Assembly: GCA_015767395.1 (NCBI GenBank)
Contig: JADWMI010000017.1
Coordinates: 1 to 14,044, forward strand
DNA: 14,044 nucleotides
Source of the DNA: Bacteroidota bacterium
GTDB taxonomy: Bacteria > Bacteroidota > Bacteroidia > Flavobacteriales > Flavobacteriaceae
Reading direction: 5' to 3'
Part shown: positions 1-6,729 of the stretch, one piece after another
Layout: every line of letters starts with the position of its first letter
How positions within the stretch are numbered: the first letter of the stretch is position 1
The notes under the pieces: model-generated
Databases searched by the model: none
Told to the model about the DNA's origin: nothing
The model's input: the letters and a program-made list of their open reading frames with translations, nothing else
Made by a program: the position numbers and the translations under genes

Positions 1-1748
1 CAGGTTTTATGAAGGAGGATATATTTTCAGAATTCGAAATTGGAAATATGAGTGATGAAAACTATGATAAAATAGATCTTCATAAAAACGTAGTTGATGC
101 TGTTACCTTGGTTTCTCCAAAAGGGCAGCCAATGAAACGAGAATCTGACTTGATTGATGTTTGGTTCGATTCAGGATCTATGCCGTATGCACAATGGCAT
201 TATCCGTTTGAAAACAAGGAATTAATTGACGAGAATAAATTTTTCCCTGCAGATTTTATTGCTGAAGGGGTAGATCAAACACGTGGTTGGTTTTATACTT
301 TGCACGCAATTGCGACTATGGTTTTTGATTCTGTTGCCTATAAAAATGTGGTATCTAACGGCTTGGTATTAGACAAGGAAGGAAAGAAAATGTCTAAGCG
401 TTTAGGAAATGCCGTAGATCCGTTTGAAACAATGGACAAATACGGTGCAGATGCTACACGTTGGTATATGATTTCAAATGCAAATCCTTGGGATAATTTA
501 AAGTTTGATATTGAAGGAATAGATGAAGTGCGACGTAAGTTTTTTGGAACTTTATACAACACGTATTCATTCTTCTCCTTATATGCCAATTTAGATAATT
601 TCACCTATGCTGAAGATGAAATAGCAATTGAAGATAGACCAGAAATTGATCGTTGGGTACTGTCTGAACTAAATACATTGATTAAAAATGTAGAGAAGTT
701 TTACGAAGAATATGAGCCAACAAAAGCAGCCCGTGCAATTCAAGATTTTGTTGGAGAAAATTTGAGTAACTGGTTTGTGCGTTTAAGCAGAAGACGTTTT
801 TGGAAAGGGGAATACGGACAAGATAAAATTTCAGCATACCAAACGCTTTACACTTGTTTGTTAAATGTTGCAAAATTAGCTTCTCCAATAGCACCATTTT
901 TTATGGACAATTTGTATAAAGATTTAATTTCAGTTTCTGGTAAGGAAAACTTTGAATCTATACATTTAGGAACTTTTCCAGCTTTTGACGAAAGTATGGT
1001 AGATAGTAAGTTGGAACATAAAATGCAACAAGCTCAAAAAATATCTTCAATGGTATTGTCGTTGCGTAAAAAAGAGATGATAAAAGTGCGTCAGCCACTT
1101 CAACGAATTATGATTCCTATTTTGGATGAAAATGATAGAGAAGAAATTTTAGCTGTTGAAAACTTAATTAAATCTGAAGTAAATGTTAAGGAAATTGAAT
1201 TGATTGATGATGCTTCTGGAATCTTGGTGAAGACCATAAAACCAAACTTTAAAGTACTTGGACCAAGATTTGGGAAAGATATGAGGTTTGTTGGGCAAGC
1301 CATTCAGAAATTATCTCAAGATGAAATTGCAATTGTTGAAAAACAAGGTGAAATTTCTATAGAAGTAAATGGAAATTTTGTAAATTTATCACAAGCAGAG
1401 GTTGAAATTTCATCACAAGACATTGAAGGTTGGTTAGTGGCTAACCAAGGAAATTTAACGGTAGCCTTAGATGTAACAATCACAGATGATTTAAGAAAAG
1501 AAGGGAATGCACGTGAGCTTGTTAACAGAGTCCAAAATTTACGTAAAGAAACGGGCTTAGAAGTAAACGATAGAATCAAATTAATTCTGCAAAAAAATGA
1601 TATATTAGAGCGCTCAATTGTAGCGAATGAAGAATATATAAAAACGGAAACCCTAACCAATGAATTGGTGTTTGTGGAATTTTTAGAGGAAGGTACTGAA
1701 ATTGCCTTTGACAATGTAAATACCAAAATATTAATTGAAAAATTGTAA
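1..1748 (+). CDS. ileS: Isoleucyl-tRNA synthetase, C-terminal part (5' end outside window)
   Basis: This enzyme charges tRNA-Ile with isoleucine in the cytoplasm. The reading frame is open from nt 3, so the gene is cut by the window edge; the Met at nt 9 is internal, since full-length IleRS is about 1,050-1,150 residues and roughly 580 are visible. Visible parts, numbered from that Met: the end of the catalytic domain with VWFDSGSMPYAQW (51-63) and DQTRGWFYT (89-97), the class I signature KMSKR (127-131), and the anticodon-binding helical domain (about 215-375) with NLSNWFVRLSRRRFW. The C-terminal extension contains the stretch KTIKPNFKVLGPRFGKDMRF and has no cysteines, so the zinc-binding tail of the E. 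coli-type enzyme is absent. KMSKR in place of KMSKS together with this tail fits the eukaryote-like IleRS2 class; that class assignment is inferred. The next gene starts 5 bp downstream, which suggests co-transcription. Confidence 0.97.
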   Translation, partial: GFMKEDIFSEFEIGNMSDENYDKIDLHKNVVDAVTLVSPKGQPMKRESDLIDVWFDSGSMPYAQWHYPFENKELIDENKFFPADFIAEGVDQTRGWFYTLHAIATMVFDSVAYKNVVSNGLVLDKEGKKMSKRLGNAVDPFETMDKYGADATRWYMISNANPWDNLKFDIEGIDEVRRKFFGTLYNTYSFFSLYANLDNFTYAEDEIAIEDRPEIDRWVLSELNTLIKNVEKFYEEYEPTKAARAIQDFVGENLSNWFVRLSRRRFWKGEYGQDKISAYQTLYTCLLNVAKLASPIAPFFMDNLYKDLISVSGKENFESIHLGTFPAFDESMVDSKLEHKMQQAQKISSMVLSLRKKEMIKVRQPLQRIMIPILDENDREEILAVENLIKSEVNVKEIELIDDASGILVKTIKPNFKVLGPRFGKDMRFVGQAIQKLSQDEIAIVEKQGEISIEVNGNFVNLSQAEVEISSQDIEGWLVANQGNLTVALDVTITDDLRKEGNARELVNRVQNLRKETGLEVNDRIKLILQKNDILERSIVANEEYIKTETLTNELVFVEFLEEGTEIAFDNVNTKILIEKL

Positions 1749-1753
1749 GCTTT

Positions 1754-2131
1754 ATGAACGAAAACAACAAATACTCCGACAAAGATTTAGCTGAATTTAA
1801 AGAAATAATTCAACAAAAAATAGCGCACGCAGAAGAGGACTTAGGTTTGATAAAAAGTGCTTTTAAAAATGACAGTAATAACGGTACTGATGATACATCC
1901 CCAACTTTTAAAGCATTTGAGGAAGGGTCAGAAACGATGTCAAAAGAGGCAAACGTACAGTTAGCCATTCGTCAAGAGAAATTTATTAGAGATCTAAAAA
2001 ATGCTTTGTTACGAATTGAAAACAAAACTTACGGTGTTTGCCGTGTTACAGGTAAATTAATTCAAAAAGAGCGTTTAAAATTAGTGCCACATGCTACTTT
2101 AAGTATTGAGGCAAAAAGAATGCAGCAATAA
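1754..2131 (+). CDS. DksA/TraR-family protein with degenerate zinc finger
   Basis: The 125-residue protein belongs to the DksA/TraR family, whose members bind in the secondary channel of RNA polymerase and alter promoter response, often with ppGpp. Residues 10-90 are predicted helical and would form the coiled coil. The C-terminal part (93-120) aligns with the family zinc finger through YGVCRVTGKLIQKERLKLVPHATLS. Of the four zinc positions of the C-x2-C-x17-C-x2-C motif only the first is a cysteine (C96); the others are T99, S117 and A120 at exactly the expected spacing. The coiled-coil tip region carries GTDDTSPTFK and lacks a clear DxxDxA motif as in E. coli DksA. Zinc binding is therefore unlikely and activity on RNA polymerase cannot be assumed. 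The gene sits 5 bp after ileS and is followed by a terminator; ileS - dksA-like - lspA is a typical Bacteroidota order. Confidence 0.9.
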   Translation: MNENNKYSDKDLAEFKEIIQQKIAHAEEDLGLIKSAFKNDSNNGTDDTSPTFKAFEEGSETMSKEANVQLAIRQEKFIRDLKNALLRIENKTYGVCRVTGKLIQKERLKLVPHATLSIEAKRMQQ

Positions 2132-2151
2132 CAAATAGAAAATTATAATTT

Positions 2152-2181
2152 AAAGCTTCCTGTTTGGGAGCTTTATTTTTT
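2152..2181 (+). terminator. Intrinsic terminator after the ileS - dksA-like unit
   Basis: Arms AAAGCTTCC (2152-2160) and GGGAGCTTT (2166-2174) form a 9-bp stem with one G-T wobble and a TGTTT loop, followed by ATTTTTT. It lies 20 bp after the dksA-like stop codon and before lspA, so lspA probably has its own promoter or depends on read-through. Confidence 0.8.
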
Positions 2182-2201
2182 ATTACAATTCAGTAAAAGA
2201 T

Positions 2202-2798
2202 ATTACATTGAAAAAATCGGTAATTATTATCATTTTAATTTTATTAATTGATCAAATAAGTAAAATTTATATTAAAACAAATTTTCTTTATGGTGAAGAA
2301 GTTGTCGTTTTTGATTGGTTTAGAATTCATTTTATTGAAAATAATGGAATGGCCTGGGGAGCTGAATTTGGCGGTAAGGCGGGAAAATTATTTTTAACAA
2401 TTTTTAGATTGTTTGCAATCACAGGAATAGGTTATTGGTTGTATAAATCAATAAAGAGTAACGCGCATGTTGTTTTAGTAGTTGCGATTTCTTTTATTTT
2501 TGCTGGGGCCATGGGTAATATAATTGACTCGGTTTTTTATGGTGTAATTTTTAACACGCCTTATAATGAAGTTGCAACCTTATTTGCTGAAGAGCCTTAT
2601 GGGAATTTATTTTTCGGAAAAGTAGTTGACATGCTTTATTTTCCAATATGGAGTGGTGATTTACCAGAATGGTTGCCAATTTGGGGAGGAAAACCTTTTA
2701 CTTTTTTTAATGCGATTTTTAATGTTGCTGACAGTGCAATTTCGGCTGGTGTTGGTTTGTTAATTGTTTTCAATAAAAAAGCATTTCCAAAAGATTAA
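2202..2798 (+). CDS. lspA: Lipoprotein signal peptidase (signal peptidase II)
   Basis: This inner-membrane aspartic protease removes signal peptides from prolipoproteins after diacylglyceryl modification. Numbering from the TTG at 2208, the catalytic aspartates are D107 in GNIIDSVFYG and D175 in FNVADSAIS, and the conserved ENNGMAWG lies at 44-51. There are four hydrophobic segments. The protein (196 residues) is longer than the roughly 160-residue proteobacterial enzyme because of a periplasmic insert (about 113-165), which is usual in Bacteroidota. The start is uncertain because there is no in-frame ATG. TTG at 2208 gives MKKSVII, while ATT at 2202 would give M-T-L-K-K-S, close to the usual flavobacterial M-S-L-K-K beginning; the interval given starts at 2202 to include both. 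The stop is 4 bp from the stop of the opposing sulfatase gene. The lipoproteins in this window (sulfatase, DUF1566 protein, ArsF-like) would be its substrates. Confidence 0.93.
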   Translation: MTLKKSVIIIILILLIDQISKIYIKTNFLYGEEVVVFDWFRIHFIENNGMAWGAEFGGKAGKLFLTIFRLFAITGIGYWLYKSIKSNAHVVLVVAISFIFAGAMGNIIDSVFYGVIFNTPYNEVATLFAEEPYGNLFFGKVVDMLYFPIWSGDLPEWLPIWGGKPFTFFNAIFNVADSAISAGVGLLIVFNKKAFPKD

Positions 2799-2802
2799 AT
2801 AA

Positions 2803-4137
2803 CTATTTTTTTAACATTTCAAGCATCGCAATTAATTCATCTTTCATTTGACTATTTTGTTCGTTTAGAGGTAGATTTCTGGAGTGCAACAGGTTTTTAG
2901 ATTCCAGAGGGTCAACACTTAAATCAAATAATACTTCTTCTCCACTTTCAAACAACATATATTTATGCGTGTGGTTTCTGATGGTTATATCAGCAGCATT
3001 CGGATTTTCACCAGTTTCAGAATACACATAATCCCTAATTGAATCACCTGAATTCGATAATAAATCCTTAAAACTATAACTGTCATTTATTTTAAAAACT
3101 TCAATACCTGCAATATTCGCTATGGTTGCATATAAGTCGGTAATGTTAATCAATGCATTTTCGGTTTCATGAATTCTATCAACATTTTTTCCTGAAATTA
3201 CCATAGGCACATTTACACCACCTTGATACAAAGAGCCTTTGGCTCTTCTTGAATTATAAGTTTGAACAACCTGATTTGGTGTGCCATTATCTCCAAAAAA
3301 AATAATCACAGTGTTTTCTTTCTCCTGAGTAGTCATTGAACTTAAAAGTCTACCAATTTCCGTATCCATTGCTTCTAACATAGCTAAATAATAAGGTAAC
3401 GGATTGGCTTCAATACTAGCATCATCTGTTGGTAAATTGCCCTTAGAATGTAAATTTGTTGGTGGTAAATGAAAAGGTTCATGAGGTGCATTATAAGCCA
3501 GCCATAAAAACCAAGGTTTGGTTTGATCTTCAACCCAATCAATGGCTAAGTCGGTATATTTTGTAGTGGTATATTCAGAAGAGGAAGAGGATTGATTGTA
3601 TTCTACTAAGTTCCAATTCCAATAGGTTTTTAATCCACCACCCAAAGAACCAGCATAATAGTCAATTCCCATATTTGTTGGGTGATTGGCATCATTTGAT
3701 AAATGCCATTTACCTATTACGGCATGACTGTATTCATTTCCTAAATTACTGTCTAAATATTTTTGAAGAGAAATCTCGGAAGTCGAAAGCTTGTCATCAA
3801 CTTTCATAACATTGGTTCTAAAGCCATATTTTCCTGTGAGCAATGTTGAGCGGGTAGGCGTACAAGTAGGATTTGACCATACATTGTTAAATGTAATCCC
3901 TGAATTTATAAGACTTTGCAATGTTGGCATGAAAGGCTTCTCTGGACCAATTTCATAACCAGGACAAGCATCTAATCCCATATCATCGGCAATTATTAGT
4001 AAAATATTTGGTTTTTTAGTTGTTTCAGGATTTTCTATATCCGGATCCTCCTCAAGTTCAAAATCATTTTCTTTACCACAAGAAACAACCATAAATACAA
4101 TAAGAAATAAGAGACCTAATTTGTTATAATTCAACAT
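2803..4137 (-). CDS. Lipoprotein sulfatase (formylglycine-dependent, S1 type)
   Basis: The 444-residue protein is a type I sulfatase hydrolysing sulfate esters. A lipoprotein signal peptide ends in VVSC (C20). The acidic stretch after it (GKENDFELEEDPD) resembles the flavobacterial lipoprotein export signal, so surface display is likely but inferred. Sulfatase landmarks are metal-binding D51-D52 in LIIADDMG, the active-site sequence C92-T-P-T-R96 followed by STLLTG (C92 would be converted to formylglycine), GKWH (142-145), H219 in APHEPFH, and D283-N284 in FFGDNG. The length is on the short side for the family but all core motifs are present. The Cys-type site needs a maturase (anSME or FGE), and none is encoded here. 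It is the second gene of an operon, its ATG lying 3 bp after the DUF1566 stop codon. The substrate cannot be read from the sequence; sulfated polysaccharide is the natural guess. Confidence 0.93.
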   Translation of the reverse strand: MLNYNKLGLLFLIVFMVVSCGKENDFELEEDPDIENPETTKKPNILLIIADDMGLDACPGYEIGPEKPFMPTLQSLINSGITFNNVWSNPTCTPTRSTLLTGKYGFRTNVMKVDDKLSTSEISLQKYLDSNLGNEYSHAVIGKWHLSNDANHPTNMGIDYYAGSLGGGLKTYWNWNLVEYNQSSSSSEYTTTKYTDLAIDWVEDQTKPWFLWLAYNAPHEPFHLPPTNLHSKGNLPTDDASIEANPLPYYLAMLEAMDTEIGRLLSSMTTQEKENTVIIFFGDNGTPNQVVQTYNSRRAKGSLYQGGVNVPMVISGKNVDRIHETENALINITDLYATIANIAGIEVFKINDSYSFKDLLSNSGDSIRDYVYSETGENPNAADITIRNHTHKYMLFESGEEVLFDLSVDPLESKNLLHSRNLPLNEQNSQMKDELIAMLEMLKK

Positions 4138-4140
4138 ATT

Positions 4141-5373
4141 TTATTGATTTATGTTACGTACACATCGTACGTAATTATATACATACCTAACATCACCTTG
4201 CGGACCAAAAAATTGTGGATAATCATTTTTATTGCCACTCTTTGGATCGCTACGTTGACAACCAGCGCCGTGAACATCCATTAAAGTACCATTCATTTCT
4301 CCTTGACCTTCACCAAAAGCAATATAAACGGCACCGGCATAAGGATTTGCACCATCTAAATGTGAAGTACCTGTCCAGTAAAAAGGATAATTTTTGTTTC
4401 CTTTAGGATCAGAAATTTCAGTACATTCAAAAATAGGACTCATAGCTGGTGAATTTGTAGTTTGTAGAGATCTTGTATAATCAATAATACTTTGTAGCTC
4501 TTTAGCATTTGGTAAACGCCAATCGCTTTTGTTTGCTAATTCCAAACCCTCTGCATAGGTCAAAGATTCTGACCAATCTCTTGAAGTTCCGTCATCCGAT
4601 TTTTGCCACATTAATCCGGTAGCTACATCGCTAATAGTACCATCACCGTTATCAATAAAATTGTTTTTCCCATAGTCGGTATTTCCACGTACCATTCTAA
4701 AATACATGGTGTTTGGATTGCTTGTTCTTGGATTGTATTTTGGATACCCTTTTATACGTCCGTCAACAAAATTTACACCAAATACAGTTTCATCAGCATT
4801 CATTGTTTTGCCAACATATGCTGTTTCAGACCAAGTTTGTGCATCAATTTCACGTTCCCCAATGAAAGTGTCTCCTAATGGTTGATTGAAATAATTAGTA
4901 TCTATAAATAAATCGATAGCTGTTTCTCCTTTTACTTTTCCAGTGAACAAAATTAAAGAATATAATTCTTTAATAGTTGGCACTCTCCAATCTGTATGGT
5001 TTCCTAAAGTTGAAGCAGTTGCTTTGACCGAAGCTTCTTCAAAAGTAATTTTTGAACCCATCTCTTTTTCCCACATCAAACCAGTTACATTATCGGTGAT
5101 GGTGCCGTCACTATTATCTGTATAGGATGGTTGATTTCCGTCATAAGTAGCATCTTGCCCGTAAAAATCTTGTCCTACTGAAGGTTCGGAAATAATATTT
5201 GCGTCGCTATAATAATCTTTGATACCCGTATCTACAATTGTATACGGTTTTTCAATATTTGGAATTTCAGTGTTGGTTCCCGATTCATCTTCTATACCAT
5301 CATTATCATTACTACAAGCTGTAGTTAAAAGTATTCCAATTATTAACCAATTCATTTTTTTTAGTTTTAGCAT
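4141..5373 (-). CDS. Lipoprotein with two DUF1566 (Lcl C-terminal) domains
   Basis: The 410-residue protein has a lipoprotein signal peptide ending in TTAC (C20), followed by SNDNDGIEDE, an acidic run that may act as a surface-export signal. It then carries two copies of the DUF1566/Lcl_C domain. The first (about 84-230) has YTDNSDGTITDNVTGLMW and TDWRVPTIKEL; the second (about 239-408) has FIDNGDGTISDVATGLMWQ and SDWRLPNAKEL. Each ends with an aromatic/Arg strand (YFRMVRG, YNYVRCVRN). The fold is C-type-lectin-like. The best-known member, the Legionella Lcl adhesin, binds sulfated glycosaminoglycans; carrying that role over to this protein is inference. It is the first gene of a two-gene operon with the sulfatase (3-bp gap). 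It is divergent from arsR across a 98-bp region, so its promoter lies close to the ars control site. No catalytic motif is seen. Confidence 0.88.
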   Translation of the reverse strand: MLKLKKMNWLIIGILLTTACSNDNDGIEDESGTNTEIPNIEKPYTIVDTGIKDYYSDANIISEPSVGQDFYGQDATYDGNQPSYTDNSDGTITDNVTGLMWEKEMGSKITFEEASVKATASTLGNHTDWRVPTIKELYSLILFTGKVKGETAIDLFIDTNYFNQPLGDTFIGEREIDAQTWSETAYVGKTMNADETVFGVNFVDGRIKGYPKYNPRTSNPNTMYFRMVRGNTDYGKNNFIDNGDGTISDVATGLMWQKSDDGTSRDWSESLTYAEGLELANKSDWRLPNAKELQSIIDYTRSLQTTNSPAMSPIFECTEISDPKGNKNYPFYWTGTSHLDGANPYAGAVYIAFGEGQGEMNGTLMDVHGAGCQRSDPKSGNKNDYPQFFGPQGDVRYVYNYVRCVRNINQ

Positions 5374-5431
5374 TTAGGGATTTGTTTAGGTTGGTGTTAG
5401 GACTTGAAAAAAAAGAAAAGGTTTAAAATAG

Positions 5432-5461
5432 TTGGTAATTTAAAATCTAATCGTACATTTG
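5432..5461 (+). promoter_or_regulatory. Bacteroidota-type promoter of the ars operon
   Basis: TTG at 5432-5434 and TACATTTG at 5454-5461 are separated by 19 bp, matching the Bacteroidota -33 TTG / -7 TAnnTTTG pattern. Transcription would begin a few bases before the arsR ATG at 5472, giving a very short or absent leader. Confidence 0.75.
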
Positions 5462-5465
5462 CGAT
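5449..5465. promoter_or_regulatory. Candidate ArsR operator 1, enclosing the -7 box
   Basis: AATCG (5449-5453) and CGAT (5462-5465) are inverted half-sites separated by 8 bp, and those 8 bp are the -7 element TACATTTG itself. A bound ArsR dimer here would block RNA polymerase. The same half-sites with the same 8-bp spacing recur at 5822-5839. ArsR repressors normally bind such short inverted repeats in their own promoter; direct binding here is inferred. Confidence 0.65.
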
Positions 5466-5471
5466 GAACTT

Positions 5472-5804
5472 ATGAAAAGAACAAAAGAAACTATAGAATA
5501 CCAAGTTGAAACCGAAGAATTAGCCAGATTTGCAAAAGCTTTAGGGCATCCTACTCGTATTAAGATTTTAAATTATTTAGAAAATCAAAGTTGCTGTTTT
5601 ACAGGTGATTTATTGGAAGTTATTCCGTTGGCTCAATCAACAATTTCACAGCATTTAAAAGAATTAAAAGATGCAGGTTTAATTCAAGGAGAAGTAAGTC
5701 CTCCAAAAATTAAATATTGTATTCATCAAGAAAATTGGGATAAAGCAAAGCAATTATTCAGTGATTTTTTTAATAACAATAGAAATATTATTACGTGTAA
5801 GTAA
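5472..5804 (+). CDS. arsR: ArsR-family As(III)-responsive repressor
   Basis: The 110-residue winged-helix repressor is expected to bind DNA as a dimer and release it when As(III) or Sb(III) binds cysteines. The HTH is visible as ALGHPTRIKILNYL (23-36) and PLAQSTISQHLKELKDAGLI (52-71), with the wing around 72-84. Candidate metal ligands are the vicinal pair C41-C42 (NQSCCFTGDL), placed near the DNA-binding helices much as the ELCVCDL motif is in E. coli ArsR. Further cysteines are C83 (KYC) and C109 (ITCK, the penultimate residue). Which three form the site cannot be decided from sequence. It is the first gene of the ars operon, with its ATG about 10 bp after the -7 box. A second ATG at 5464 opens only a four-codon frame and was discarded. 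The next gene begins 57 bp downstream, after a second operator-like palindrome. Confidence 0.93.
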   Translation: MKRTKETIEYQVETEELARFAKALGHPTRIKILNYLENQSCCFTGDLLEVIPLAQSTISQHLKELKDAGLIQGEVSPPKIKYCIHQENWDKAKQLFSDFFNNNRNIITCK

Positions 5805-5818
5805 AAAAATTTAACATT

Positions 5819-5842
5819 ATTAATCGTGTATTTGCGATTGAT
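5819..5842. promoter_or_regulatory. Candidate ArsR operator 2, between arsR and the DUF6428-like gene
   Basis: ATTAATCG (5819-5826) and CGATTGAT (5835-5842) are inverted with 7 of 8 positions paired and an 8-bp spacer, TGTATTTG. AATCG-N8-CGATT is a perfect palindrome core and aligns base for base with operator 1. The spacer is a near match to a -7 box (G in place of A at position 2), but no TTG is found at the right distance upstream, so an internal promoter is possible but weakly supported. Confidence 0.6.
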
Positions 5843-5861
5843 AAAATAAAAAAACAACAAA

Positions 5862-6335
5862 ATGAAGATTCAACAAATAAAGGAGCATCTAAGGAATTTA
5901 AATACCATAGCGTTTCAATTACCAAATGGTAATTTAGTACCTAATCATTTTCATGTAACCGAAGTAGGTAAAGTAACAAAACATTTTATTGACTGTGGAG
6001 GAACACTTAGAAATGAAGTAGTGGCAAATTTTCAGTTATGGGAAGCAAACGATTATGACCATCGTTTACATCCTGAAAAATTAATTCATATTATTGAATT
6101 ATCGGACAAGTTTTTAAATCTTGGTAATTTAGAAATTGAGGTAGAATATCAAGGATCAACAATTGGTAAATACGGGTTGGATTTTGACGGAACAAACTTT
6201 TTATTAACCACAAAACAAACTGATTGTTTGGCGCAGGATAAATGTAAAGTTCCAGAAGAAAAAACAAAACTTCAATTCTCAGATTTAGAGAATAATGCCT
6301 CTGGCAGTTGTTCGCCTGATTCAAATTGCTGTTGA
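5862..6335 (+). CDS. DUF6428-like ars-operon protein with Cys-rich C-terminus
   Basis: The 157-residue soluble protein has no signal peptide or membrane segment. It resembles the DUF6428 proteins that accompany arsR in Bacteroidota ars operons; its biochemical function is unknown to me. The N-terminal two thirds look folded: VPNHFHVTEVG (26-36) has an H-x-H at 29/31, FIDCGG has C45, and the NFQLWEANDYDHRLHPEKL region (57-74) looks well conserved. From about residue 118 it becomes cysteine-rich: C122, C128, then a Ser/Asp/Asn-rich end with C150, C156 and C157, so it finishes with Cys-Cys. The end resembles the tail of the next protein and may bind As(III), which is inference. It lies 57 bp after arsR and 61 bp before the thioredoxin-like gene. 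The family name is from memory of similar operons; the gene itself is certain. Confidence 0.82.
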   Translation: MKIQQIKEHLRNLNTIAFQLPNGNLVPNHFHVTEVGKVTKHFIDCGGTLRNEVVANFQLWEANDYDHRLHPEKLIHIIELSDKFLNLGNLEIEVEYQGSTIGKYGLDFDGTNFLLTTKQTDCLAQDKCKVPEEKTKLQFSDLENNASGSCSPDSNCC

Positions 6336-6396
6336 TGGTGTTGGTTAGACAATAAAACGTTTGAAAGAAGAAGTAAATAAATTAAAAAGATAAAAG

Positions 6397-6717
6397 ATGA
6401 AAACAATTAAAATATTAGGCACTGGTTGCCCAAGTTGTTTAAGTGCAGAAAAAGTGGTTGCTGAAGTTGTTAACGAATTAAATATAGAAGCTAAAATTAT
6501 CAAAGTAACCGAAATTATGGATATCATGATGTACGATGTTATGCGTACACCAGCCATAGTTATTGATGAAAAAGTAGTGATAAAAGGGAAAGTTCCTAGT
6601 AAAGATGAAATGAAAGCACTGTTAGTGGATAATTTTGCTAATAACGCCTGTTGTTCTGATGAAAGCACAGACTCTTCTTGTTGCTCATCAGATGAAAATG
6701 AATCAGGTTGTTGTTAA
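6397..6717 (+). CDS. Small thioredoxin-fold CxxC protein with triple Cys-Cys tail
   Basis: The 106-residue cytoplasmic protein resembles the small 'redox-active disulfide protein 2' thioredoxins, which are usually about 77-80 residues. The core (1-80) has the active site C11-P-S-C14 after strand KTIKILGTG, and the cis-proline loop as T51-P52 in MRTPAIVIDEKVVIKG. The remaining residues, about 25, are extra. They form a Ser/Asp/Glu-rich tail with vicinal cysteine pairs at 85-86, 95-96 and 105-106, an exact period of ten, encoded by two diverged 30-bp repeats. Between arsenate reductase and ArsR it could supply electrons to ArsC. Alternatively it could chelate As(III) and pass it to ACR3, much as ArsD uses vicinal cysteines to hand As(III) to ArsA. 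Both roles are inferred. The arsC ATG follows 12 bp after the stop codon. Confidence 0.9.
   Translation: MKTIKILGTGCPSCLSAEKVVAEVVNELNIEAKIIKVTEIMDIMMYDVMRTPAIVIDEKVVIKGKVPSKDEMKALLVDNFANNACCSDESTDSSCCSSDENESGCC
6649..6714 (+). repeat. Degenerate 30-bp coding repeats for CC-containing decapeptides
   Basis: Units at 6649-6678 (CCSDESTDSS) and 6679-6708 (CCSSDENESG), plus a partial unit 6709-6714 (CC), lie at the 3' end of the thioredoxin-like gene. Cysteine codons are TGT or TGC, and DNA identity between units is only partial, so the repeat is old or kept at protein level. Confidence 0.7.
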
Positions 6718-6729
6718 AAAAAATAAAGC

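Noticed and set aside
1316..1726. Long antisense frame opposite ileS (and similar frames opposite arsG, acr3 and uvrC)
   Set aside because: These are reverse-strand shadows of well-supported genes with no family features.
5374..5448. Promoter for the DUF1566-sulfatase operon
   Set aside because: TAGATTTT on the minus strand is one mismatch from the -7 pattern, but no TTG lies at the right distance; too weak to list.
6336..6396. Short frames and a weak -7-like AACGTTTG between the DUF6428-like and thioredoxin-like genes
   Set aside because: The frame ending in KRLKEEVNKLKR lacks a start codon, the ATG at 6335 gives only six codons, and the box lacks the leading T and a properly placed TTG.
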